Assembly: GCA_016195585.1 (NCBI GenBank) | Contig: JACPZJ010000228.1 | Location: forward strand, 1-6,415 | Length of the DNA: 6,415 nucleotides | Direction of reading: 5' to 3' | DNA from: Nitrospirota bacterium | Lineage (GTDB): Bacteria; Nitrospirota; CAKKRA01; 9FT-COMBO-42-15 | Shown here: positions 1-5,122 of the stretch, one piece after another | Layout: the number at the start of each line of letters is the position of its first letter | Numbering within the stretch: position 1 is the stretch's first letter | Program-made: the position numbers and the translations under genes | The notes under the pieces: generated by a model | Databases searched by the model: none | Seen by the model: the letters and a program-made list of their open reading frames with translations, nothing else | What the model was told of the DNA's origin: nothing

Positions 1-462
1 AATGCAGTTCTTTCCTTTCGCCGTCTCTGATACTGCCTTTAAGACCTGCGTGTCCTTTTCTATATGCTCACTGCCGAGGATTATTATCGGAACAGTTACG
101 GCATTTAATACAGCGCTAACAATCTTAGCCGCATCCTCAGGTTTTGTGTCCTTCTGGTCCGGGTGAGTGCTTATCAATCTAAATGCCACTGCATCTGCCT
201 TAAGCTCATCCTGACAATACCGCGCCCATGATACAGGGTCACCGCTCACCTTTTCATAAACCTTTTTTACACCCACTGGCCAGTCATCTGGCGGCATATC
301 CTGAATCTCAATTGCAATGGCAGGCCTATTTGGCATCTCACCTTCAAAGGAAATGAACGGAAGCGTGCTTTCGCCCCCTACCTTGATTGCCTTATCACCA
401 ATGCCGAGCTCTACCTCATATACCTTTCCGTTATAGTTTTCTTTTGGTATTGTAAAAGCCAT
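1..462 (-). CDS. acsD: Corrinoid iron-sulfur protein small (delta) subunit, N-terminal part
   Basis: This is the small subunit of the corrinoid iron-sulfur protein, the cytoplasmic methyl carrier between methyl-H4folate and acetyl-CoA synthase (AcsD in acetogens, CdhD in archaea). The first 154 residues are present; the family is about 310-320 residues, so the C-terminal half lies beyond the left edge. The start MAFTIPKENYNGKVYEVELG, then VGGESTLPF, the phrase DMPPDDWP followed by GDPVSWARYC, and the strand VPIIILGSEH match the N-terminal part of the CdhD/AcsD TIM-barrel domain as I know it. No N-terminal four-cysteine iron-sulfur motif is visible, which argues against the large subunit AcsC. 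The ATG is preceded by AGGAGG with a 6-nt spacer, a textbook ribosome binding site. acsE lies 125 bp upstream on the same strand, and its product is the enzyme that methylates this complex. Confidence 0.9.
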   Translation of the reverse strand, partial: MAFTIPKENYNGKVYEVELGIGDKAIKVGGESTLPFISFEGEMPNRPAIAIEIQDMPPDDWPVGVKKVYEKVSGDPVSWARYCQDELKADAVAFRLISTHPDQKDTKPEDAAKIVSAVLNAVTVPIIILGSEHIEKDTQVLKAVSETAKGKNCI

Positions 463-465
463 AAT

Positions 466-473
466 ATCCCTCC
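466..473 (-). promoter_or_regulatory. Strong ribosome binding site of acsD
   Basis: The minus strand reads TAGGAGGGATATT directly before the ATG at 462. It is the best Shine-Dalgarno match in the operon and fixes the acsD start. It contrasts with cooC, thyX and the GntR gene, which lack a recognisable site. Confidence 0.75.
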
Positions 474-491
474 TAAAAAGTTGACTAAATA

Positions 492-579
492 GGGTTCATG
501 GGGACCAGGATTCAAGGGGTCAAGCGAAAGAATTTAATAATAAATGCTTGAACCCACGAACCCTTGAATCCTTGAACCC
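492..579. repeat. Inverted pair of four-unit 8-bp tandem repeats between acsE and acsD
   Basis: Positions 548-579 are four consecutive 8-bp units of consensus TTGAACCC; the second begins AC and the third ends ATCC. Positions 492-523 are four degenerate units of the reverse-complement type GGGTTCAA. The arms, extended by two bases to 492-525 and 546-579, pair at 25 of 34 positions by my hand alignment. They enclose an AT-rich 20-nt loop. In the acsE-acsD transcript this could fold into a long imperfect hairpin that affects read-through or RNA stability. There is no U-tract at its base, so it is not a canonical intrinsic terminator. Confidence 0.75.
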
Positions 580-587
580 TTTTTACT

Positions 588-1379
588 TCACATTTCCAGA
601 TATGAATGCGCATACATCGTATTCTGCAACAAAATATCTGTTGTCTTTACAGTGGCCATCATCTCCTTGTCTGTTGGATCAATAATTGCTGCTGTAAGCC
701 CTTCGTATATTAACAATGTTAAGAATGTCCTGTTTATTAAACCCCTTAATTCCTTTGGCGCTCCATTTGAAATATTGCTCAGACCAACAACAGTCTTCAT
801 TGGCGGATCATTAAGCTCCTTAAAGAGCCTAATTGCCCTTATTGACTCAAAACACTTATCCTGTGAAAATGCTACTGGAAGTATCAATGGGTCAAGATAT
901 ATATCCTCCATTGGTACGCCGAGCTCTGCTGCCTTTGCCATGATCTCTGCTGCAATAGCGCACCTCTCCTCTGCCTGTGGAGGGATTCCCTGCTTGGTTA
1001 AGGTAAGGCCGATGATCTGGGCATTATACTTTGCTGCAAGGGGCATCATATTATTCAGCCTCTCCTCCTCGCCTGATGCAGAGTTTATTATTGGCCTCCC
1101 CCACTGATTATTATGCGCCTTTAATCCTGCCTCCATTGCCTTTGGATTTGTTGTGTCAAGGCACAATGGCGCTTGGGCAGCCTCCTGAAGGGCATTTACA
1201 CCCCAAGCCATCAGCTCCTCGCCGCCCTCATCTGCGGGGCCTATGCTAAGGTCAAGATAATTTGCGCCTGTCTTTAACTGTGCAAGGGCAAGCTCCTGTA
1301 AGGGCTTCTTGTCCCTGCTCAGCATTGCATCCCTTACCTTTTTTGCAATTATGCTTATCCTCTCACCAATAATTATCAT
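588..1379 (-). CDS. acsE: Methyl-tetrahydrofolate:corrinoid iron-sulfur protein methyltransferase
   Basis: This cytoplasmic TIM-barrel enzyme transfers the methyl group of 5-methyl-H4folate to Co(I) of the corrinoid iron-sulfur protein, joining the methyl branch of the Wood-Ljungdahl pathway to acetyl-CoA synthase. It has 263 residues; the Moorella thermoacetica enzyme has about 262. The pterin-binding signature is complete: IIIGERI at the N-terminus, LCLDTTN with D75, IINS with N99, YLDPLILP with D163, and GLSNIS with N202. The last corresponds to the conserved Asn that helps activate N5 of the pterin. INRTF near 215-219 is also typical. The start at 1379 gives the exact family N-terminus; AAAGGAG lies about 10 nt upstream and AAAGGGA directly abuts the ATG. 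acsD follows downstream and the DUF2520 gene precedes it by 41 bp. No C-terminal vitamin B12 or homocysteine domain is attached, so it is not MetH. Confidence 0.95.
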   Translation of the reverse strand: MIIIGERISIIAKKVRDAMLSRDKKPLQELALAQLKTGANYLDLSIGPADEGGEELMAWGVNALQEAAQAPLCLDTTNPKAMEAGLKAHNNQWGRPIINSASGEEERLNNMMPLAAKYNAQIIGLTLTKQGIPPQAEERCAIAAEIMAKAAELGVPMEDIYLDPLILPVAFSQDKCFESIRAIRLFKELNDPPMKTVVGLSNISNGAPKELRGLINRTFLTLLIYEGLTAAIIDPTDKEMMATVKTTDILLQNTMYAHSYLEM

Positions 1380-1420
1380 TCCCTTTAGTCTCCTTTTAAT
1401 CTTTCATTTTGAACTTTAAA

Positions 1421-2383
1421 TTATAAACCATATCCCCCTCTTGATGTCCGCGGCCGCACCTTTATATTCTGCAGGGGATTCAGAAAAACCACCTTTCTTG
1501 TTAAGGCATTAATCAGCCTCTCTGCATCATCCTTTGACAATGTCCCTTTCTCGCTTCCAACCCTTACAGTATGCCTTCCAAGCTCTGTAAAGAGTCTGAA
1601 CATCTGCGGCAGACTCTTGCGCATCTCGTCAATATGCATCTCAACAACAGATACATCACCCCTTGCAAACGGCCCTGTCAATGCCCCGGGTACGCCAAGC
1701 TTCTCAATATTGCTGATAGTCCCTTTGATTAAGGGCAGCAGGGCCTGCAGCGCTGTCTCCTTTGGTATGCCCACTGCTTCGTAAATCTTTAAGCCGAGAT
1801 CAATAATTGCCACAAGATAGTTGGAGACAACCACTGCGCCTGCATGATACATAGCCTTGTTTTTAAGCGGTATGAGAAACTCCTTGCCGCCTAAGTCCCT
1901 TGCAATCTTCTTTGCATCTGTAACAGCATCCTTATCACCCTCAATGCCGATAAAGGCGCCCTGCATCCTGAATACAGCCTCTTTTGGATCAGCAAAGCTC
2001 TGAAGCGGATGAATGGAGACTGTCTTTGCGCCCGATGCCTTTGCACTGCATAATATGGTTGAGGGGAGCGCGCCGCTCATATGCACGACAATTGTGTTCC
2101 TCTTAAAACCGCCCCCATCAGCAATCTTATTGCACACATCCTCTATTGCCTTATCAGGGGTAGTGATAAACACAATATCCGCAGCCTTTGCAGCAGAGAC
2201 AGTATCCTTGAAAACCGTGCCATCGCCTATAAAGGCTGCTGCCCTTTTTGCTGATTCAGGGCGCCTGCTTGCTATCCCGGCAATCTTATAACCTTTATTT
2301 CTTAGTATGTATCCTACAGCACTTCCAACAACACCAGCGCCAATTATTGCAACCCTTTTTTTATTACTCTTTATAGCCTTCAT
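1421..2383 (-). CDS. Rossmann-fold and DUF2520 dehydrogenase-like protein
   Basis: A 320-residue protein of the Rossmann-like plus DUF2520 family, related in fold to ketopantoate reductase, F420-dependent NADP reductase and ProC. The nucleotide-binding loop GAGVVG is at 15-20 behind the strand RVAII, with SRR at 39-41 where NADPH-preferring enzymes often carry basic residues. ADIVFITTPD (68-77), VVHMSGAL (99-106) and SIHPLQSF (123-130) complete the N-terminal domain. The helical DUF2520 part has KAMYHAGAVVVSNYL (176-190) and LTGPFARGD (235-243). Some members of this broad family have been proposed or shown to be alternative ketopantoate reductases (PanG). If that holds here, the enzyme would serve CoA synthesis, but the sequence alone does not show the substrate. 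The last 25 or so residues are basic and look like an extra tail. The ATG at 2383 has AGGGAGG 7 nt upstream. It sits between cooC and acsE, in likely co-transcription. Confidence 0.8.
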   Translation of the reverse strand: MKAIKSNKKRVAIIGAGVVGSAVGYILRNKGYKIAGIASRRPESAKRAAAFIGDGTVFKDTVSAAKAADIVFITTPDKAIEDVCNKIADGGGFKRNTIVVHMSGALPSTILCSAKASGAKTVSIHPLQSFADPKEAVFRMQGAFIGIEGDKDAVTDAKKIARDLGGKEFLIPLKNKAMYHAGAVVVSNYLVAIIDLGLKIYEAVGIPKETALQALLPLIKGTISNIEKLGVPGALTGPFARGDVSVVEMHIDEMRKSLPQMFRLFTELGRHTVRVGSEKGTLSKDDAERLINALTRKVVFLNPLQNIKVRPRTSRGGYGL

Positions 2384-2395
2384 ACTCCGCCCTCC

Positions 2396-2413
2396 CTTTC
2401 ACTTTCCCTTTCC
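2396..2413. repeat. Short 6-bp tandem repeat upstream of the DUF2520 gene
   Basis: Three units of CTTTCM type (one CTTTCA, two CTTTCC) fill part of the 63-bp gap between cooC and the DUF2520 gene. On the coding strand they read as a purine-rich GGAAAG tract just upstream of the ribosome binding site. It is weaker than the other repeats in this window and could be chance. Confidence 0.4.
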
Positions 2414-2446
2414 CCTCCATCAGGGTGGTTAGGGGGTTATGTCAGA

Positions 2447-3208
2447 TTAAGGAATACTTAGCTTATCAAAGATGCCGTATGCTGCCTTTACTGCCTTTGA
2501 ATCTACTGGCAGCGCAATAAGCGGTTTTCCTTCCATATCATATTTCGTGATATTCTCATCCAGCGGAATCACGCCGGCAAGAGGCATATTATCTGCCTCT
2601 ATCGTCTTCTGAAAATCAGGGTCAAGAGTCCCATCTGCTGTCCTGTTTACAATCAGCACTGACCGCTTAATCCTGAGCTTTAGTTCTTTTACAAGTTCAA
2701 AGACCCTCTCTGCGGCCTTTAGTCCCCGCACAGTCGGATCACTCACAACAATAAGCAAATCCGTATCCTGCGTTGTCCTTCTGCTCAAATGCTCAAGACC
2801 GGCCTCATTATCCATCACAATATATGGATACCTGTCTCCCAGATGATCCGTGTACTTCCTAATTATATGATTCGCTGCACAGTAGCAGCCGGGCCCCTCG
2901 GGTCTCCCCATTACAAGAAGATCAAATCCCTCTGCCTCAACAAGGGCCTGATTCACCCTGAATTCAAAATACTCATCAAGGGACATGCCAGCAGGCCTTC
3001 CCCCTGCTGTCTCTGATGCCTCCTCGCGGATATGGCCTACTGTATCTGTAACAGCTACGCCGAGGACATCATTAAGATTAGCATTGGCATCTGCATCTAC
3101 TGCAAGTATAGGCCCTTTTCTCTTTTCAATAAGATACCTTATTAAAAGCCCTGCAATGCTGGTCTTTCCTGTTCCCCCTTTTCCTGCTAATGCAATTGAA
3201 AAACCCAT
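2447..3208 (-). CDS. cooC: CO dehydrogenase maturation ATPase, CooC/AcsF type
   Basis: A 253-residue P-loop ATPase of the MinD/ParA (SIMIBI) class that supports nickel insertion into CO dehydrogenase and/or acetyl-CoA synthase in the cytoplasm. The deviant Walker A motif KGGTGKT is at 10-16, with the extra lysine (K10) typical of the class. DADANANL at 38-45 is the switch I region characteristic of CooC. MGRPEGPGCYCAANH (100-114) contains the CxC pair C108/C110, which in characterised CooC proteins binds the metal at the dimer interface. MDNEAGLEHLSRR (132-144) is the Walker B/switch II region, and VNRT (187-190) contacts the base. The length is normal. The CODH/ACS catalytic subunits are not in the window but probably lie past acsD. 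No Shine-Dalgarno sequence is visible: the ATG directly follows the palindrome AATTTTAAAATT and a short-period repeat. CooC and AcsF cannot be separated from this sequence alone. Confidence 0.92.
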   Translation of the reverse strand: MGFSIALAGKGGTGKTSIAGLLIRYLIEKRKGPILAVDADANANLNDVLGVAVTDTVGHIREEASETAGGRPAGMSLDEYFEFRVNQALVEAEGFDLLVMGRPEGPGCYCAANHIIRKYTDHLGDRYPYIVMDNEAGLEHLSRRTTQDTDLLIVVSDPTVRGLKAAERVFELVKELKLRIKRSVLIVNRTADGTLDPDFQKTIEADNMPLAGVIPLDENITKYDMEGKPLIALPVDSKAVKAAYGIFDKLSIP

Positions 3209-3288
3209 AATTTTAAAATTTCAAATCTGAAATCGTAATGGGTAAAGCGTAATCGGTTTTTTTAATTTTGCTTACTCATCACTCATCA
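3209..3288. repeat. Composite 7-bp-period repeat tract between thyX and cooC
   Basis: This gap is almost entirely low-order repeats. Beside the cooC start is the perfect palindrome AATTTTAAAATT (3209-3220), overlapping a small inverted repeat ATTTCA/TGAAAT (3218-3233). Then come three 7-bp units beginning GTAA (GTAATGG 3235-3241, GTAAAGC 3242-3248, GTAATCG 3249-3255). After a T-run, two exact ACTCATC units (3274-3287) run into the thyX stop codon at 3286-3288, so the last unit supplies the stop. No promoter or Shine-Dalgarno site for cooC could be recognised. Confidence 0.7.
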
Positions 3289-4049
3289 CGGTTTTGTAAC
3301 CCCGAACCTTTCCCTTACCTCTTTTATCTTGCCGCAGTACATCTCGCCTTCAGGGCATGGGGCATACAGGCAGCCCGGACCTGCCTTTGAGAATATAACA
3401 GGTGCAGCCTTCTTTGCCTCCTGCAGCATCTGAAAGGCCACCTCCCTTATCTCCCACTGCGCCCGCTCGCAGCATCGGACATTAAAAAAATGCAGGAGTT
3501 CTCTCGCATTCATTGTTACAACAATCTTTGTCTCTGCTGCATTCGGAAGCACAAACCTCGCATCCTGATTGGCTGCCTCACCAGTAATCCCTTTTCGTTC
3601 AGCTTCTCTATAAGAAGGTCATAGGTCTTCTGTGCATCAGCCATAAATCTTTCAAAGGCCATCCTTGCATCATCATATTTAGCTATAGATGGTGGAATCA
3701 CATAATCAAATGTTGATTCCTGCCCCTTGCCCCTTGTCCCTTGCCCCTTTTCCGACACATATCTCTGCGACTGCTGGCTGTAGGATGCGAGCCTGTGCCT
3801 TACGAGCTGATGCGAGCACGCCCGCGATATCCCTTCAATACCGAATGTAAAAGAGATATGCTCAACAGGGCTCATATGCCCCATCTTCACAAGCCTTTTT
3901 ATAAACTCCTTCTGATCCTTTGCCTCTATCTTTTCCTTTAATGACTCCACATCTGACGGGCTGTAACAGAGCTTGGCAGCCATTGCCACCACTGCCTCTG
4001 GCTCCGGAGTGTATCTTAAAAGAACAACCTTTAGTTTAGCCTCGCCCAT
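3286..4049 (-). CDS. thyX: Flavin-dependent thymidylate synthase, frameshifted
   Basis: ThyX makes dTMP from dUMP with methylene-H4folate and FAD/NADPH, releasing H4folate rather than dihydrofolate. Two frames together encode one full-length ThyX of about 254 residues. The upstream frame (4049-3516) has LLRYTPEPE, KMGHMSPVEHISFTF (55-69) and the signature RHRLASYSQQSQRY (84-97), which fits RHRx7S with S94. The downstream frame, open to the stop at 3286, has FVLPNAAETKIVVTMNARELLHFF, RCCERAQWEIR and the Cys-rich tail GPGCLYAPCPEGEMYCG seen in one ThyX subtype. Similarity passes from NEKG in the first frame to ITGEA in the second, needing one -1 step at 3588-3594. Without it the first frame ends after 177 residues and lacks the FAD/dUMP-binding half. 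About ten extra residues (GQGTRGKGQ) come from a 7-bp repeat. No Shine-Dalgarno site is visible before the ATG. It may be a pseudogene, a sequencing error or recoded; the identity is secure. Confidence 0.88.
3588..3594 (-). other. Frameshift site of thyX (A_AAG_GGA heptamer)
   Basis: In the upstream frame the codons are GAA AAG GGA TTA (E152, K153, G154, L155). Read with the preceding A, the heptamer A_AAG_GGA fits the X_XXY_YYZ pattern of -1 slippery sites. Slipping back one base gives AAA GGG ATT ACT, still Lys-Gly, and joins exactly the frame that continues ThyX. A single lost base in the A4 or G3 run would look the same. No strong downstream hairpin or upstream Shine-Dalgarno-like stimulator was seen. 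Confidence 0.6.
3722..3749. repeat. Four 7-bp tandem units inside thyX
   Basis: The plus strand carries four contiguous units of GCCCCTT, the third reading GTCCCTT. On the coding strand they are translated in frame as the Gly/Lys/Gln-rich stretch KGQGTRGKGQ right after the catalytic RHR...SQRYVSE segment. ThyX proteins usually pass directly from RYV(S/R) to a (D/E)F(D/E)YVIPP segment, so this looks like an intergenic-type repeat accommodated in a surface loop. Confidence 0.8.
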
Positions 4050-4057
4050 TTAAAATT

Positions 4058-4084
4058 ATGTTGACTATGTTTATTATGTTGATT
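4058..4084. repeat. Three 9-bp tandem units between the GntR gene and thyX
   Basis: The 42-bp gap holds ATGTTGACT, ATGTTTATT and ATGTTGATT back to back (9-bp period), followed by the palindrome TTGATTCAA overlapping the last unit. The repeat ends 8 bp before the thyX start codon, leaving AATTTTAA and no Shine-Dalgarno site. A similar AATTTTAA-then-ATGGG arrangement precedes cooC. Confidence 0.7.
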
Positions 4085-4091
4085 CAACCAA

Positions 4092-4778
4092 CTACGCTAC
4101 CTTGTCCTGTTTTAGCTTTGCTGTAACTGCCTTAAAGCCCATCATTACATTTTCTTCTACAAGCCTTGCTGCAAGCCCTGCATCCCTCTTCTCAAAGGCC
4201 TTAATAATCTTTTCGTGCTGTGCAACCGCCTCTTTAAAGCGGCCTTCAATTGTAAAGGAGAGCAATCTTAATCTGTGAATCTGCTCTATAAGGCTGCAAT
4301 TCAATTGATAGAGCCTTTCATTACCGCTTGCTCGGAGAAAAAAGTCATGGAACTGATTGTGCGCCTTGAAAAACCTGTTTACATCATGTTTATCAGCCAA
4401 TTCAGATAGATAACGGTTTATCTCCTTTAATTTCTCAATATCCTTCTTTTCAAAATTGTGTGTTGCGAGCCTCGCAGAAAGACCCTCCATTGTTGCCTTT
4501 ATCTCATATATCTCTGTAACATCCTTAATAGAGATATCCCTGACTACAGCGCCCCTTCTCGGAATAACACGAAGGAAGCCCTCTGTCTCAAGCAGTCTTA
4601 TTGCCTCGCGCAGGGGCGTCCTGCTGATCCCGAGCTCTGTGGCAAGCCTTGTCTCGCAGATGCGCTCACCCGGCTTGAGCTTGCCCTTGGCAATCATGTC
4701 CATTATAGAATCCGCAACCCACTCCCTTAATAAGGGGTGCTCATGTGTTTTTTGAGCTTCAACCAAATGTATAGCCAT
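4092..4778 (-). CDS. GntR-family (FadR subfamily, FCD domain) transcriptional regulator
   Basis: A 228-residue regulator with an N-terminal winged helix-turn-helix (about 18-78) and a C-terminal all-helical FCD ligand-binding domain (about 86-216). The DNA-binding part is classic: REWVADSIMDMIAKGKLKPGERI, then ETRLATELGISRTPLREAIRLLETEGFL with the recognition helix at about 52-62, and the wing VIPRRGAVVRD. In the FCD domain, H144 (FHDFF) and H188 (AQHEKI) sit where the family places metal or effector ligands. The usual final His near the C-terminus appears to be N210 (EENVMM), so metal binding may be altered. FCD regulators usually sense small organic acids; the effector here is unknown. It is the first gene of the minus-strand C1 set, and its promoter carries a palindrome suited to a GntR dimer, which suggests autoregulation. 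The ATG at 4778 gives the expected length but has no clear Shine-Dalgarno sequence. Confidence 0.92.
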   Translation of the reverse strand: MAIHLVEAQKTHEHPLLREWVADSIMDMIAKGKLKPGERICETRLATELGISRTPLREAIRLLETEGFLRVIPRRGAVVRDISIKDVTEIYEIKATMEGLSARLATHNFEKKDIEKLKEINRYLSELADKHDVNRFFKAHNQFHDFFLRASGNERLYQLNCSLIEQIHRLRLLSFTIEGRFKEAVAQHEKIIKAFEKRDAGLAARLVEENVMMGFKAVTAKLKQDKVA

Positions 4779-4789
4779 ATAATTAGTTT

Positions 4790-4803
4790 TAATAATGTTA
4801 TTA
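4790..4803. repeat. AT-rich inverted repeat in the GntR gene leader
   Basis: TAATAA and TTATTA form a perfect 6-bp inverted repeat with a 2-bp spacer, 12 bp before the start codon. It could be a weak hairpin or a secondary protein site. In sequence this AT-rich it may also be chance. Confidence 0.35.
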
Positions 4804-4846
4804 TCAGTTTGTATATATTCTTGCCCGGCTAATCAGGCAGGGTAGA

Positions 4847-4875
4847 ATTGTATACAGTATACAGAAGATTGTCAA
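4847..4875 (-). promoter_or_regulatory. Candidate sigma70-type promoter for the GntR-acsD gene set
   Basis: On the minus strand a perfect -35 box TTGACA (4875-4870) is followed after 17 bp by TACAAT (4852-4847), which matches the -10 consensus at five of six positions. The predicted start near 4840 leaves a leader of about 60 nt before the GntR start codon. It lies downstream of the tRNA and upstream of the six-gene minus-strand run, so it is the best candidate for driving that operon. Confidence 0.7.
4849..4863. promoter_or_regulatory. Candidate GntR/FCD operator
   Basis: GTATAC, one base, GTATAC is a perfect palindrome (4850-4862), extended by a T/A pair on each side. It occupies the spacer and overlaps the -10 box of the promoter, where a bound dimer would block RNA polymerase. 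FadR-subfamily regulators commonly bind short palindromes with GT...AC half-sites, and TGTATACA-like sequences recur among them. Binding by the adjacent regulator is inferred from position and symmetry. Confidence 0.6.
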
Positions 4876-4916
4876 GGATTTTTTGTGAGCCTGATAGAAA
4901 AATAGAGGAACAGATG

Positions 4917-4992
4917 TGGTGGTCCCAACGGGATTCGAACCCGTGTTACCGGCGTGAGAGGCCAGTGTCCTGGACCACTAGACGATGGGACC
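4917..4992 (-). tRNA. tRNA-Glu (anticodon CUC)
   Basis: The minus strand folds into a complete 76-nt cloverleaf. The 7-bp acceptor stem GGTCCCA/TGGGACC is fully paired. The D arm is GTCT/GGAC, and the anticodon stem CTGGC/GCCGG holds the loop CTCTCAC. The T arm is ACGGG/CCCGT with loop TTCGAAT. The discriminator is A and CCA is encoded (4919-4917). The anticodon CTC (complement of 4956-4958) reads GAG, hence glutamate. It stands alone, upstream of the GntR promoter and divergent from lysA. Confidence 0.95.
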
Positions 4993-5027
4993 AAAAAAAA
5001 CATGGTGTTGTTTAAAAGTAGTTATGT

Positions 5028-5057
5028 AACATACAATATTTCAATTCCCTGTGTCAA
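5028..5057 (-). promoter_or_regulatory. Candidate promoter of tRNA-Glu
   Basis: On the minus strand TTGACA (5057-5052) and TATGTT (5033-5028) are separated by 18 bp. Transcription would start near 5021, about 29 nt before the mature tRNA. The -35 box lies inside the inverted repeat CCTGT/ACAGG (5048-5061). Confidence 0.5.
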
Positions 5058-5093
5058 CAGGATTTTCAGTCTCGCCTTATCCCCTTTTTCTAT

Positions 5094-5122
5094 TTGACAT
5101 TTAACCTTATCCTGTGTTAAAA
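5094..5122 (+). promoter_or_regulatory. Possible promoter of lysA
   Basis: TTGACA (5094-5099) is a perfect -35 box, but 17 bp on the only candidate is TTAAAA (5117-5122), a poor -10. If used, it gives a leader of about 30 nt before lysA. No lysine riboswitch fits in so short a leader. Confidence 0.35.

Noticed and set aside
492..579. Intrinsic terminator after acsE
   Set aside because: The stem is long but imperfect, with a 20-nt loop and no U-tract after it on the minus strand; acsD follows with a strong ribosome binding site.
652..1249. Plus-strand open frames opposite acsE
   Set aside because: They lie wholly within acsE, whose catalytic motifs are intact on the other strand, and they show no family motif or ribosome binding site.
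2013..3230. Plus-strand open frames opposite the DUF2520 gene and cooC
   Set aside because: They are antisense shadows of well-supported genes, with no recognisable domains.
3209..3288. CRISPR array
   Set aside because: Units are 7 bp, degenerate and contiguous, without unique spacers; the same holds for the other repeats.
3286..3552. A separate 88-residue gene
   Set aside because: Its sequence is the C-terminal part of ThyX and the similarity extends upstream of its first ATG to the frameshift, so it is not an independent gene.
3741..4755. Plus-strand open frames opposite thyX and the GntR gene
   Set aside because: They are antisense to conserved coding sequence. Two overlap each other in different frames and none resembles a known protein.
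4876..4916. Terminator downstream of tRNA-Glu
   Set aside because: There is a short T-run on the minus strand but no stable stem before it, so it is not supported.
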